Shown: positions 44,276 to 53,972, counted from the stretch's first letter. The stretch: DNA of 64,000 nt from Novosphingobium pokkalii (GCF_014652855.1 NZ_BMZP01000008.1:1-64000); one strand, 5' to 3'. Notes: generated by a model from the letters alone, not told the origin. Program-made: numbers and translations.

Positions 44276-46072
44276 ATGGCAGCACCGATCCTGAGCTGGG
44301 AAGGGCTGGGCCTGCATCAAGGCACCGGCTGGCTTTTCCAGGACCTCGACATTCAAATCGCCCCGCGTGACCGGCTTGCCCTGATCGGGCGCAATGGCGC
44401 GGGCAAGAGCACTCTGCTCAAGCTGATTGCCGGCACGATCGATGCCGACAAGGGCAAGCGCTCGGTCCAGCCCGGCGCGCGTGTGGTGACGCTGGAGCAG
44501 GACCCGTTCTTCAAGGGCCATGCCACGCTGCGCGATTTCGCCCTGCACGGCACCGATGCGCCAGAACCGCACGAAGTGGAAGCGATTGCCGACCAGTTGG
44601 GCATCGACCTGTCGCGCGGGGCGGAAAACGCCTCGGGCGGGGAGCGACGCCGCGCTGCCCTCGCCCGCGCGCTGGCGCAGGATCCCGATGTGCTGCTGCT
44701 GGACGAGCCGACCAACCACCTCGACCTGGCCGCGATCGAATGGCTGGAAGACTGGCTGCAACGGTTCAACGGCGCTTTCGTGGTCATCAGCCACGACCGT
44801 ACGTTCCTCACCCGGCTGACGCGCGCGACGCTGTGGCTCGACCGGGGCAGCCTGCGCCGCAAGGAAGTGGGCTTTGGCGGCTATGACGCCTGGATGGAGC
44901 AAGTCCACGCCGAGGAAGCGCGCGCAGCCGACAAGCTGGACGCCAAGCTAAAGATCGAAGAGCACTGGCTGCAACGCGGGGTGACCGCGCGGCGCAAGCG
45001 CAACATGGGCCGCCTGGAAAAGCTGCACGCAATGCGCGCCGAGCGCGCGGCGATGACCGGGCCGCAGGGCGCGGCCAAGCTCGCCATTGCCAGCGACGAC
45101 AGCAAGACCAAGTCGGTGATCGTGGCCGACCACGTGACCAAGCGCTTTGGCGAGCGCACGATCATCAAGGACTTCTCGCTGCGCATCCAGCGCGGCGACC
45201 GCATCGGTCTGGTCGGTTCCAACGGCGCGGGCAAGACCACGCTGCTCAAGATCCTGACCGGCGAACTGGCGCCCGACGAAGGCACGGTGACGCTGGCCCA
45301 GACACTGGACGGTGTGGTGATCGACCAGCAGCGCAGCCTGATGGCGCCCGACAAGCGCGTGCGCGACGTGCTGGCCGAAGGCGGCGACTGGATCGACGTA
45401 CGGGGGGTGCGCAAGCATATCCACGGTTATCTGAAAGACTTCCTGTTCGATCCCGGCCTGGTGGAAGCGCGCGTCGGCACGCTGTCGGGCGGGGAACGCT
45501 CGCGCCTGTTGCTGGCGCGCGAATTCGCCCGCTTTTCCAACCTGCTGGTGCTGGACGAGCCGACCAACGACCTCGATCTGGAAACGCTCGACCTGTTGCA
45601 GGAGGTGATCGGCGATTACGACGGCACCGTGCTGATCGTCAGCCACGACCGTGACTTCCTGGATCGCACGGTGAACATCACCCTGGGCATGGACGGTTCG
45701 GGCAAAGTGGACATCGTGGTGGGCGGCTATGCCGACTGGGAGCGCCAGCGCAAGGCGCGCCTGGCCGCGCAGCCCAAGGTGGGTGCCAGCAAGAGCGCCG
45801 AGACCGCCGCGCCGCCCCCTCCTCCCCCGCCGCCGCGCAAGGCGAAGCTGAGCTACAAGGACCAGCGCGACTACGACATGCTGCCCAAGCGGATCGAGGA
45901 ACTGGACGCCGCGATTGCCCGCGACGAGGCGGCGCTGGCCGATCCCGCGCTCTACACCCGCGATCCCAAACGCTTTGCCGCGCTGAGCGATGCCATCGCC
46001 AAGGCGCGCAGCGAAAAGGAAGCGGCCGAGGAACGCTGGCTGGAACTGGCCGAGCAAGTGGAAGGCGCCTGA
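44276..46072 (+). CDS. uup: ABC-F family ATPase, Uup type
   Basis: A 598-residue cytoplasmic ABC-F protein: two ATPase domains, no membrane part. The first has GRNGAGKST, SGGERRR and LLLDEPTNHLD; the second GSNGAGKTT, LSGGERSR and LVLDEPTNDLD. A linker of about 80 residues between them carries the signature helical region. After a Pro run (PPPPPPPP, about residue 515) comes a C-terminal helical coiled coil, the DNA-binding tail that marks Uup within the family. Uup acts in ribosome and replication/transposon-excision related processes; the exact role is debated. Both ATP sites look intact. Confidence 0.92.
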   Translation: MAAPILSWEGLGLHQGTGWLFQDLDIQIAPRDRLALIGRNGAGKSTLLKLIAGTIDADKGKRSVQPGARVVTLEQDPFFKGHATLRDFALHGTDAPEPHEVEAIADQLGIDLSRGAENASGGERRRAALARALAQDPDVLLLDEPTNHLDLAAIEWLEDWLQRFNGAFVVISHDRTFLTRLTRATLWLDRGSLRRKEVGFGGYDAWMEQVHAEEARAADKLDAKLKIEEHWLQRGVTARRKRNMGRLEKLHAMRAERAAMTGPQGAAKLAIASDDSKTKSVIVADHVTKRFGERTIIKDFSLRIQRGDRIGLVGSNGAGKTTLLKILTGELAPDEGTVTLAQTLDGVVIDQQRSLMAPDKRVRDVLAEGGDWIDVRGVRKHIHGYLKDFLFDPGLVEARVGTLSGGERSRLLLAREFARFSNLLVLDEPTNDLDLETLDLLQEVIGDYDGTVLIVSHDRDFLDRTVNITLGMDGSGKVDIVVGGYADWERQRKARLAAQPKVGASKSAETAAPPPPPPPPRKAKLSYKDQRDYDMLPKRIEELDAAIARDEAALADPALYTRDPKRFAALSDAIAKARSEKEAAEERWLELAEQVEGA

Positions 46073-46207
46073 AACAGAGCGCAAAGGTCATGAAGCAATG
46101 GTTTGCATCGGCGCCCCGGACATAAGCAGCCAGGGCTAGGCGCGCGGCAAGGCGATGGGAGCAGACGGCGTGTAAACCGGCAGGGTATCCATAGGGGAAA
46201 CCTGCCG

Positions 46208-46921
46208 ATGTCCACGATTTCCGCCCTGTCCACTGGCTCCATCACCCAGCGCCCATCGCCGCGCAGCCGGATGGACGAAGACATCACCGCCGCCGTCAAG
46301 GCCGGGGTTCTGAGCCAGACCGACGCCAGTGCGATCGAAACCGCGCTCGACAAGATCGACAGCTCGCTGCAATCGGGCGACAGCAGCCAGACCGGCGGCA
46401 CGCTCGATCCCAAGCAGATGAAAGCGCGCGTCGACAGCCTGATCGACCAGCAGGTTAAGGACGGCACGTTGACCAGCGACCAGGCCGACGAGTTGAAAGC
46501 GTTCTTCGCGGCCGGACCGAGCGAGCAGGACGGCAGCAGCCCGGATGGCACCAGCGCGGCAGGCGGGGCGGTCGGAGGCACTTCGGCAGCAGCCGGCGGC
46601 GCGCGCGGCGGCGGGGGCGCCGGTGGGGCCAGCAGCAGCGGCACCGACACGACGACCGACACCGACGGCGACGGAATCCCCGACTATATCGACCCGCAGC
46701 CGACGGTCTACAACGCCAGCGACACCGACAGCACCGCCACGAGCAGCAGCAAGAGCGGCGACAGCGATGGCGATGGCGATGCCGACGACAGCAAGCTGTC
46801 CGCGCTCAAGGCCTTCCTGCAAAACCTGCGCCAAGGCCAGGACAAGGGCACTTACGCAGTGGGTGTCCAGAGCCAGCCCGGCAGCGCGAGCGGCGGCCAG
46901 ATCATCAACCAATATGCCTGA
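46208..46921 (+). CDS. Acidic repeat protein with a Ca-binding-like motif
   Basis: A 237-residue protein I do not recognise. Residues about 20-110 form a helical, DUF-like region with a D-A-S-A-I-E-T-A-L-D-K-I pattern and an EF-hand-like feel. A Gly/Ser/Ala-rich linker follows (about 110-145), then D-T-D-G-D-G-I-P-D-Y-I-D-P (about 155), which matches the thrombospondin type 3 / calcium-loop pattern; a second acidic cluster is G-D-S-D-G-D-G-D-A-D-D. No signal peptide is seen at the ATG 46208 (chosen for the AGGGGAAA ahead), so it may be exported by a leaderless route or stay inside. Function unknown; calcium binding is an inference. Confidence 0.6.
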   Translation: MSTISALSTGSITQRPSPRSRMDEDITAAVKAGVLSQTDASAIETALDKIDSSLQSGDSSQTGGTLDPKQMKARVDSLIDQQVKDGTLTSDQADELKAFFAAGPSEQDGSSPDGTSAAGGAVGGTSAAAGGARGGGGAGGASSSGTDTTTDTDGDGIPDYIDPQPTVYNASDTDSTATSSSKSGDSDGDGDADDSKLSALKAFLQNLRQGQDKGTYAVGVQSQPGSASGGQIINQYA

Positions 46922-46972
46922 CCGGCAGGCCGGGGGTGGCACATACCGCCGCCTCCGGCTCCCGATTGGCCA

Positions 46973-48799
46973 TCACGCGCCGCGCAGGCGCTCGGCAATG
47001 CGTTCGTCGATGCGCGCTTCCAGCATCGAGAGGGGCATGGCCCCTTCCTTGAGCACGGCGTGGAACCAGGGCAGGCTGAACTTGTCGCCCAGCGCGGCCT
47101 GCGCCTTCTTGCGATTGGCCACCCATGCGGTGTGGCCGATCTTGTAGCTGCACGCCTGGCCGATCATCGTGCAGTAGCGCTCGATCTCGCGCTGGCTGCG
47201 CGCCTGGGTGAAGCCGGTCTTTTCCACCATGTAGGCGGTCGCCTTCTCGCGGCTCCAGCGATAGTGGTGAATGCCAGTGTCGACCACCAGGCGCACCGCG
47301 CGGAACAGGAACGACTGGAGATAGCCGGCGCGCTCGATCCCGTCATAGCCGCCCAGTTCATCGCCCAGTTGCTCGGCATAGAGCGCCCAGCCCTCGCCAT
47401 AGGCGGAAATGAAGTAGTCGCGCAAAATCCACGGCAGTTCGCCACCGCCCTGGGCATAGCCGCCCTGGAGGTGATGGCCGGGGATGCCCTCGTGATAGGT
47501 GAGCGAGGGCAGCGTATATTTCGGCCAGTCGTTCACCGACTTGAGATTGATCCAGTAGATCGCCGGGCGCGACCCATCGAGCGGGGCGCTGTTGTAATAG
47601 CCGTTGGGCGCGCCATCCTGGATATCGGTGGGCACCGCGCGGATCACCAGCGGATCGTTGGGGATGTCGGCAAAGGCGCGCGGCAGCTTTTCGCGCATGG
47701 CGGCAACGCTCTTGTTGAGCCCGGCAATCAGGTCGGTGCGGCCCTGCGCCGTATCGGGATAGAGCTGGTCGGCGGCGCGGTTGAGCGCCGAAAGGCGCTG
47801 CCCCACGCTGCCGGTGGTGTGGCCCGCCGCCTTGAGCACGCTGTCGAGCTGGGCAGTGATGTCCGCCACCTGGTCCAGGCCCATCTGGTGGACCTGTTCC
47901 GGCGTCAGCGTGGTGGTGGTGGCAGCGCCCAGCGCGGCGGCGTAGATGTCTGCGCCCTGCTTCAGGCGCCAGATGCCATCGCCAGCCGGCGACTTGGCGC
48001 GCAGGCGGCGGTGCAGCGCGATCTGGCGATCGAGCGCGGGATAGACCTTGTCCTGCACGATGGCGGTGGCGCGGCGCTGCCAGTCTCCGGCCAGGCCCTT
48101 TTCCTGGGTGCGGCGCACAAGGGAAGTGACCAGGCCGCTCTGCGCCGGGGCCACGCTGCGCAGCTTGCCCATCTGGCCCAGCGCCAGATCGATCGCCCAG
48201 GCTGGCGGAATGCGACCCTTGCCCGCCTGGCGCGTTACTTCGGCGGTTTCATCGTCGAGCACCACGGCAAAGGCGGCAAGGCGATCGAGATAGGCCTCGG
48301 CATCGTCCAGCGTGGCAATAGGATGCTGGTTGTCGAGGAAATCGGGGATGGAGAAATAGGCGCCGCGCTGCTGGTCGACGGTAAACGGCGTCTGCGGATC
48401 GTGGATATCGAACGGCGCGCCGGCCATTTCCTCGCCGAGGCGATGCAGCACGATAGCGCGATTGCGCTTGTTCGCTGCGCTCAGCCCGGCGGGATCGAAT
48501 GCGGATACGGCGGCGCGGGCGTCACGATAGAACGCCAGGCTGGCCTCGCGCGCGCCCTGCCCCGCGCCATCCAGGCGATGGCGCAGCGGCGCACGCACGC
48601 CGGTGTCTAGGCCCAGGCCCGTCGCCCGCTCTGGCTCGATCAGCAGGCTGGACCAGAAAATCCGATCCAGCAGGGAAACAAATGCAGTGTCACCAGTATC
48701 TTGCGCAAAGGCCAGACCCGGCATGCCAGCCAACCAGGTGCCCGCCATGGCACCACCGGCCAGCGAGAGGAAACCGCGTCGTTCCAAACCGTGCATCAT
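46973..48799 (-). CDS. DUF885 family secreted metallopeptidase-like protein
   Basis: A 608-residue protein of the DUF885 family. The N terminus E-R-R-G-F-L-S-L-A-G-G-A-M-A-G fits a twin-arginine signal, cleaved near AFA-Q (about residue 32), so it should be folded before export to the periplasm. Near the C terminus HEGIPGHHLQ (His436) is the conserved zinc-type motif of the family, followed by the G-E-G-W-A-L-Y-A-E-Q-L helix. DUF885 proteins are thought to be metallopeptidases or related hydrolases; the substrate is unknown. No operon partner. Two ATG codons in a row (48799, 48796) leave the exact start open. Confidence 0.85.
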   Translation of the reverse strand: MMHGLERRGFLSLAGGAMAGTWLAGMPGLAFAQDTGDTAFVSLLDRIFWSSLLIEPERATGLGLDTGVRAPLRHRLDGAGQGAREASLAFYRDARAAVSAFDPAGLSAANKRNRAIVLHRLGEEMAGAPFDIHDPQTPFTVDQQRGAYFSIPDFLDNQHPIATLDDAEAYLDRLAAFAVVLDDETAEVTRQAGKGRIPPAWAIDLALGQMGKLRSVAPAQSGLVTSLVRRTQEKGLAGDWQRRATAIVQDKVYPALDRQIALHRRLRAKSPAGDGIWRLKQGADIYAAALGAATTTTLTPEQVHQMGLDQVADITAQLDSVLKAAGHTTGSVGQRLSALNRAADQLYPDTAQGRTDLIAGLNKSVAAMREKLPRAFADIPNDPLVIRAVPTDIQDGAPNGYYNSAPLDGSRPAIYWINLKSVNDWPKYTLPSLTYHEGIPGHHLQGGYAQGGGELPWILRDYFISAYGEGWALYAEQLGDELGGYDGIERAGYLQSFLFRAVRLVVDTGIHHYRWSREKATAYMVEKTGFTQARSQREIERYCTMIGQACSYKIGHTAWVANRKKAQAALGDKFSLPWFHAVLKEGAMPLSMLEARIDERIAERLRGA

Positions 48800-49016
48800 C
48801 TAAAGGGGCGCTCCCTGCCGTCTTTGTTTCAGATGTGACGAAGTGCCATGCCCACCGGGGAGCGACAATGAAAATGCCACCTCAATCGATGAAATCACGA
48901 TACAGATCGACGAACGACAATCGCCGCGAACAATTGTGGATCGATGCTTGCCCTGCCATGCAAACTACGGGTAAGAAAGAACAAGACCTGATGCCTGTAG
49001 CTGTGGGCCTTCCCTG

Positions 49017-49589
49017 ATGATCAACCGCATTCGCGAAATTCGCAGGCAAAAGGGGCTCACGCTGGCCGACGTTGCCGCACGTTGTACGCCAGCCACCACG
49101 GCGCAGACGATCGGCCGCCTGGAAACGGGCACCCGGTCGCTTTCGCTCAAATGGATGAACCGCATTGGCGCGGCGCTGGGCATCGATCCCGAACTGCTGG
49201 TCCGCGCGGGTGACGACGCGCAAGCGCAGGTGGTGGCGCGGCTTACCCCCACCGGCACCGAGCCGATGCCCGCACCCACGCCGGCGCAATTGCCCGACGC
49301 CCTGCTGGGCCGCGAAGGCCTGCTTGCGCTGACCATTGAAGCAAGTGCGGGAGACTGGCGCGCCGGCGACCAGGTCTGGTTGCGGCGCCTGGAAGCGGCG
49401 GAAATCGGACGCGGGCTCAACCGCGATGTGCTGGCCCCGCGTCCGGGCGGGCGCTTCGCCTTTGGCCGCATGATCGACCATCGCGACGGCCGCGTGGCGC
49501 TGCTGCCGCCCGGGCCGGGCCAACGGCAACTGGTGATCGATCGCCCGGCATGGGTCGCGGTGGCCGAGGTTCTGGTGCGCCCACTTTAA
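49017..49589 (+). CDS. XRE-family transcriptional regulator
   Basis: A 190-residue regulator with an N-terminal Xre/Cro helix-turn-helix (residues 3-60: I-R-E-I-R-R-Q-K-G-L-T-L-A-D-V-A and the recognition helix A-Q-T-I-G-R-L-E-T-G-T-R-S-L). The rest, about 130 residues, has no known domain; it could sense a ligand or be a beta barrel like LexA-type C domains, though no Ser/Lys peptidase dyad is evident. The start ATG overlaps the stop of a short upstream frame (TGATG) and has no ribosome site of its own. Targets unknown. Confidence 0.75.
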   Translation: MINRIREIRRQKGLTLADVAARCTPATTAQTIGRLETGTRSLSLKWMNRIGAALGIDPELLVRAGDDAQAQVVARLTPTGTEPMPAPTPAQLPDALLGREGLLALTIEASAGDWRAGDQVWLRRLEAAEIGRGLNRDVLAPRPGGRFAFGRMIDHRDGRVALLPPGPGQRQLVIDRPAWVAVAEVLVRPL

Positions 49590-49689
49590 GCGCGCGACAC
49601 GGCGCTACCCGCCGTTGTCCCGATCGTTTTTATCCGGATTGGCGTGCTTGTTCTCGCAAGCGCAGCATTTTCAGGCTACGATCTGCGGC

Positions 49690-50892
49690 ATGACCTTGCG
49701 CCTGCTCAGCCTGTCCACGCTCTATCCGGCCTCGGTAAGGCCGGGGTTCGGGCGGTTCGTGGCGCGCCAGATGGAAGCGCTGGCGGCGCGGCCCGACTGG
49801 GACGTGACGGTGATCAACCCGATCGGGCTGCCTCCCCTGCCCGCCGCGCTGATGCCGCACAGCTACGAATCGCTGCGTGCCATCCCGATGATGGAACGGC
49901 GCAGCGGCGTACCGGTGCACCATCCCCGTTTCACCCTGCTGCCGGGCCTGTCCGGCCGGATCAACCCAGCGCTGATCACGCGCGCGGTTCTGCCGCTGGC
50001 GCGCCGCCTGCATGCCGAGCAGCCGTTCGATCTGGTCGATGCGCAGTTCTTCTATCCCGATGGCCCGGCTGCCGCGCGGATCGCCCGTGCGCTGGGCCTG
50101 CCCTATGCAATCAAGGCGCGCGGATCGGATATCCACGTGTGGGGGCGCAACCCCGCCGCGCTGCGCCAGATGCAGGATGCCGCGCGCGGCGCGGGTGCGC
50201 TGCTCAGCGTGTCGCAGGCGCTGGCCGACGACATGGCCGATCTGGGCCTGCCCGAATCGGCGATCACGGTGCACTATACCGGGCTGGACCGGGGCCGCTT
50301 CCACCCCCGCCCGCGCGCCGCCGCGCGCACGATCCTGGCCGAGCGCTTTCACCTGCCGCCCGAAGGCCCGCTGGTGGCCTGTGTCGGCGCGCTGATCCCG
50401 ATCAAGGGACAGGCGCTGGCGATCAAGGCCCTGGCCGAACCGGGCATGGAAGGAATTGCCCTGGCCATAGCCGGCACCGGCCCCGATGAAGCCGCCCTGC
50501 GCACACTGACGCGCCAGTTGGACGTGGCGCATCGCGTCCATTTCCTGGGCGGGCTGGGCCATGATTTCATGCCGGTGTTGATGGCCGGGGCCAGCGCCAT
50601 GGTCTTGCCTTCGGAACGCGAGGGACTGGCCAATGTGTGGATCGAGGCACTGGCCTGCGGCACGCCGCTGGTCATCCCCGACATCGGCGGCGCGCGCGAA
50701 GTGGTGACGAGCGCGGCGGCCGGGCGCATCGCCGCGCGCGAACCGGCCGCGATCGCCCGCGCTCTGGCCGCCCTGATCGCGCAACCGAGCGCGCCCGAAG
50801 CCGTGGCCGCATGCGCCGCCCGGTTCAGTTGGGAAGCCAATGCGGCGGCCCTGGCGGGGATTTACCAGAAGGTTGCAAAAAGCGCGGTGTAA
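49690..50892 (+). CDS. Glycosyltransferase family 4 protein
   Basis: A 400-residue GT-B glycosyltransferase of family 4, which builds polysaccharide, lipopolysaccharide or glycolipid chains on the inner face of the membrane. Landmarks: LSLSTLYPASVRPGFG.FVARQ at the N terminus, D-V-T-V-I-N-P, the middle K-A-R-G-S-D-I-H-V-W-G, and the C-terminal nucleotide-sugar motif LPSEREGLANVWIEALACGTPLV (E-x7-E pattern). The ATG 49690 was chosen because family sequence starts there; the open frame upstream from 49615 shows no homology-like sequence. Ribosome site is weak. Standing alone; sugar unknown. Confidence 0.88.
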   Translation: MTLRLLSLSTLYPASVRPGFGRFVARQMEALAARPDWDVTVINPIGLPPLPAALMPHSYESLRAIPMMERRSGVPVHHPRFTLLPGLSGRINPALITRAVLPLARRLHAEQPFDLVDAQFFYPDGPAAARIARALGLPYAIKARGSDIHVWGRNPAALRQMQDAARGAGALLSVSQALADDMADLGLPESAITVHYTGLDRGRFHPRPRAAARTILAERFHLPPEGPLVACVGALIPIKGQALAIKALAEPGMEGIALAIAGTGPDEAALRTLTRQLDVAHRVHFLGGLGHDFMPVLMAGASAMVLPSEREGLANVWIEALACGTPLVIPDIGGAREVVTSAAAGRIAAREPAAIARALAALIAQPSAPEAVAACAARFSWEANAAALAGIYQKVAKSAV

Positions 50893-50894
50893 GG

Positions 50895-50993
50895 CACCAC
50901 CACCCCCTAACCCCCTCCTCTGAAGAGGAGGGGGAACCCAGGCGGGCATAAAAAAGCCCCCTCCTCTTTAGAGGAGGGGGCTGGGGGTGGTGC
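50895..50993. repeat. Dispersed two-hairpin repeat, copy 3
   Basis: Third member of the family at 35985 and 39223: outer ends CACCACCACCCCC and GGGGGTGGTG, inner hairpins with cores CCTCCTCTGAAGAGGAGG and CCTCCTCTTTAGAGGAGG. It lies between the convergent glycosyltransferase and secF genes. Confidence 0.85.
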
Positions 50994-51016
50994 GAAACCT
51001 TACGCGACCAAGGCCA

Positions 51017-51994
51017 TCAGGCCCCTTCGCGAGCCAGGCGCTCCTGCTTTTCCAGCGCGGTTTCGGTGGGCACGAAGCTCTTGGGATTGACCTTGAGCCA
51101 GATCAGGATCGGCGCGGCCATGTAGATCGAGCTGTAGGTACCAACGAAGATGCCCAGCGTGATCGCGGCAGTGAAGCCGAAGATCACTTCCGGCCCGAAG
51201 GCGAGCAGCGCCACCAGCGTGATCAGCATCGACAGCGAGGTGACGATGGTGCGCGCCAGGGTTTCGTTGACCGAGAGATCGAGCAGCTCGGGCAGCGGCA
51301 TCTTGCGATACTTCTTCAGGTTTTCGCGCACACGGTCATAGACCACGATGGTATCGTTGAGCGAATAGCCGATCAGGGTAAGCAGCGCGGCCACGATATT
51401 GAGATCGAACTCCATCTGGGTCAGCGCGAACATGCCCAGCGTCAGCACCACGTCGTGCACCAGGCTGAACAGCGCGCCGATGCCGAACTGCCATTCAAAC
51501 CGCATCCAGATATAGGCGGCCACAGCCAGCGCGGCAAAGCCCAGCGCCTTGAACGCGTCCCAGCCGAGTTCCTTGGACACCTTGCCCGAAACCGAATCGA
51601 CGCCGTCGATCCGCGCGTCGGCATGGTGGCTCTTGATGTCGGCCGTGATGGTGCGGGCCATCTTGTCCGATTGCGCGGCATCGTGTTCCGCACCCTCGGG
51701 CAGCTTCATCCGGATCGAGATCTCGTTGGGCTTGCCATAGCGCTGGATGATCGGCTCGCCATAGCCGAGCTTGGCCACTTCGCTGCGCAGGTCGGCCACG
51801 GGGGCCTCTGCGCTGCGCTCGAACGTCACGCGGATCATCTGGCCGCCGACGAAATCAACGCCCAGGTTAAGGCCCTTGGTGAACACGAGGCCGAGCGAGG
51901 CCGCCATCAGCAGCAGGCTGCCGAAATAGAATGGCACGCGCCACTTGAGGAAGTGGATGTTGGTGTTGTCGGGAACGAGCTTCAGGAGTTTCAT
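51017..51994 (-). CDS. secF: Protein translocase subunit SecF
   Basis: A 325-residue inner-membrane partner of SecD that uses proton motive force to pull exported proteins through SecYEG. Six membrane segments: the first near residues 20-40, a periplasmic loop of about 110 residues, then five in the C-terminal half. The signature G-L-D-F-V-G-G-like NLGVDFVGGQMI and the family motif GYSLNDTIVVYDRVREN are present. The start ATG 51994 is 16 bases from the secD stop. In an operon yajC-secD-secF. Confidence 0.96.
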   Translation of the reverse strand: MKLLKLVPDNTNIHFLKWRVPFYFGSLLLMAASLGLVFTKGLNLGVDFVGGQMIRVTFERSAEAPVADLRSEVAKLGYGEPIIQRYGKPNEISIRMKLPEGAEHDAAQSDKMARTITADIKSHHADARIDGVDSVSGKVSKELGWDAFKALGFAALAVAAYIWMRFEWQFGIGALFSLVHDVVLTLGMFALTQMEFDLNIVAALLTLIGYSLNDTIVVYDRVRENLKKYRKMPLPELLDLSVNETLARTIVTSLSMLITLVALLAFGPEVIFGFTAAITLGIFVGTYSSIYMAAPILIWLKVNPKSFVPTETALEKQERLAREGA

Positions 51995-52010
51995 GGTCTG
52001 CGCTCCCCTC

Positions 52011-53612
52011 TCACAAATGCAGGTCGGTCGGGCGGGCGCGACGCAGCCACTGCGCCACCCACATGCGGGTGAGCCACATCGAGGTGTAGACCGAGGTGGC
52101 AATGCCGATCATCAGCACGACGGCAAAGCCCTTGACCGGGCCGGTGCCGAAGCTGGCCATCAACACCGCGGCGATCACGTTGGTGACGTTGGCGTCGAAA
52201 ATGGCGCGGCTGGCTTCCTTGTAGCCGGTCTCGACCGCCGCCACGACGCGGCGGCCGCGATGGCGTTCTTCCCGGATGCGTTCGTTGATCAGCACGTTGG
52301 CGTCCACCGCCGCGCCGATGGTGAGCACGAAGCCGGCAATGCCCGGCAGGGTCAGCGTGGCGCCGATCGTGGCCATCACGCCCAGGATCATCAGCATGTT
52401 CATGACCAGCGCGACGCAGGCATAGACGCCAAGACGGCCATAGGTGGCAATGATGAACACGACGAGCGCGAGCGTACCCACGGCCATGGCGATCACGCCC
52501 TTGCGGATCGAGTCCGCGCCCAGGTCAGGCCCGACGGTGCGCTCTTCCACCACCTTGAGATCGACCGGCAGCGCGCCCGAGCGCAGCGAGATCGCCAGTT
52601 GCCCGGCGCTTTCGGCGGTGAAGTGGCCGGAAATCTGCGCGCTGCCGCCCAGGATCGGCTCGTTGATGTTGGGCGCGGACAGCACCTTGCCATCGAGGAT
52701 GATGGCAAAGGGCTTGCCCACGTTCTGCGTGGTCAGCTTGGCAAACTTGGCGCCGCCTTCGGTGTTGAACGTGATGTTCACCACCGGCTCGTTGGTCTGC
52801 GGGTTGTTGCCCGCCTGCGCGTTGGTCAGTTCATCGCCGCGAATGCCGCCCAGGCGCTTGACCGCGATCGGCGCGCCGCCGGTCTTGGGATCGGCATAAG
52901 GCACGATCTGGCTGCCCACCGGGGCAATGCCGCGCGCCAGGTCAGACGGCAGCGCGCTCTGGTCCACCAGCTTGAATTCGAGCTTGGCGGTCTGGCCCAG
53001 CAAGGCCTTGAGCTGCTGCGGGTCTTGCAGGCCGGGCACCTGCACCACGATGCGCTGCGCGCCCTGGCGCAGGATCGTCGGCTCCTTGGTGCCCAGGCCG
53101 TCGATGCGCTTGCGCACCACTTCCACGGCCGTGTCCATCGCCTGGCTCACGGCCTGGTCGATGCCTTCCTGGGTGGGGGTGAGGACGAAGCGGTTGCCGT
53201 CCACCACCTGGATGTTCCAGTCACGCTGCCCGGTCAGCCCCGCGCCGCTGGTCAGCGGCAGGATCGCTTCGCGCACGGCATCGACCTTGGTGACATCCTC
53301 GACCAGGAACGTCAGGCTGCCGTTGTTGTTGCTGATATCGCTGATGCGGATGGTCGCATCGGTCGTCTTCAGCTTGTTGCGCACGGATTCGTCCATGGCT
53401 TCCAGCCGCTGCTGGCGCACTTGCGACGGATCGGCCTCAAGCAGGATGTGGCTGCCACCGGCCAGGTCCAGGCCCAGGTTGATCATGGGCGAAGGCAGGG
53501 CCGAGGGCCAGGTGAGGCCGGCGACGGAACAGAGCGAAGGCAGCGATGCCAGGGCGACCAGAATGGTCACCCCCCAGAGCATCAGCACCTTCCAGCGCGG
53601 GAAATCGAGCAT
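52011..53612 (-). CDS. secD: Protein translocase subunit SecD
   Basis: A 533-residue inner-membrane component that partners SecF. One membrane helix at the N terminus (about 10-28), then the large P1 periplasmic domain beginning L-G-L-D-L-A-G-G-S-H-I-L-L, and five membrane segments at the C terminus with GAAVDANVLINERIREE and the final domain. All typical elements are present. It lies 36 bases after yajC in the same direction and 16 bases before secF. Confidence 0.97.
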   Translation of the reverse strand: MLDFPRWKVLMLWGVTILVALASLPSLCSVAGLTWPSALPSPMINLGLDLAGGSHILLEADPSQVRQQRLEAMDESVRNKLKTTDATIRISDISNNNGSLTFLVEDVTKVDAVREAILPLTSGAGLTGQRDWNIQVVDGNRFVLTPTQEGIDQAVSQAMDTAVEVVRKRIDGLGTKEPTILRQGAQRIVVQVPGLQDPQQLKALLGQTAKLEFKLVDQSALPSDLARGIAPVGSQIVPYADPKTGGAPIAVKRLGGIRGDELTNAQAGNNPQTNEPVVNITFNTEGGAKFAKLTTQNVGKPFAIILDGKVLSAPNINEPILGGSAQISGHFTAESAGQLAISLRSGALPVDLKVVEERTVGPDLGADSIRKGVIAMAVGTLALVVFIIATYGRLGVYACVALVMNMLMILGVMATIGATLTLPGIAGFVLTIGAAVDANVLINERIREERHRGRRVVAAVETGYKEASRAIFDANVTNVIAAVLMASFGTGPVKGFAVVLMIGIATSVYTSMWLTRMWVAQWLRRARPTDLHL

Positions 53613-53648
53613 GGGCGGGGTATCCGAGGTCTATAAGGCCGGGAACGG

Positions 53649-53972
53649 TCAGTCGTTGGCGGCGCCGCTGCCCGGAGGCACGACTTCGCCCAGAGTGGAG
53701 CGCACGGCCTTGACCCGCACGTTGGGAGCCAGCTCCAGATCGACGTAATGATCGTCGAGCCGCACGATCTTGCCCACCAGGCCCCCGGCGGTGACCACCT
53801 GATCCCCCTTTTGCAGGGTGGCGAGGCGCTGCTGGTGTTCCTTCTGCCGCTTCATCTGCGGGCGCAGGATGAGGAAGTAGAAGATCACGGCCATGGCCAC
53901 CAGCGGCAGGAACTGGAGGTAGGCGGGGGGCGAAGCCGCATTGGCGGCGGCGGCGGAAAGAAGGCTGATCAT
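53649..53972 (-). CDS. yajC: Preprotein translocase subunit YajC
   Basis: A 107-residue small membrane protein that associates with SecDF and YidC. One membrane helix near residues 18-38 (LQFLPLVAMAVIFYFLIL), then the family motif R-P-Q-M-K-R-Q-K-E-H and a cytoplasmic beta domain (QKGDQVVTAGGLVGKI). The true start is ATG 53972; the longer open frame upstream is unrelated. First gene of the Sec accessory operon. Confidence 0.95.
   Translation of the reverse strand: MISLLSAAAANAASPPAYLQFLPLVAMAVIFYFLILRPQMKRQKEHQQRLATLQKGDQVVTAGGLVGKIVRLDDHYVDLELAPNVRVKAVRSTLGEVVPPGSGAAND

Noticed and set aside
47060..48610. A 516-codon plus-strand frame opposite the DUF885 gene
   Set aside because: Shadow frame; the minus strand has a signal peptide and the HEGIPGHH motif.
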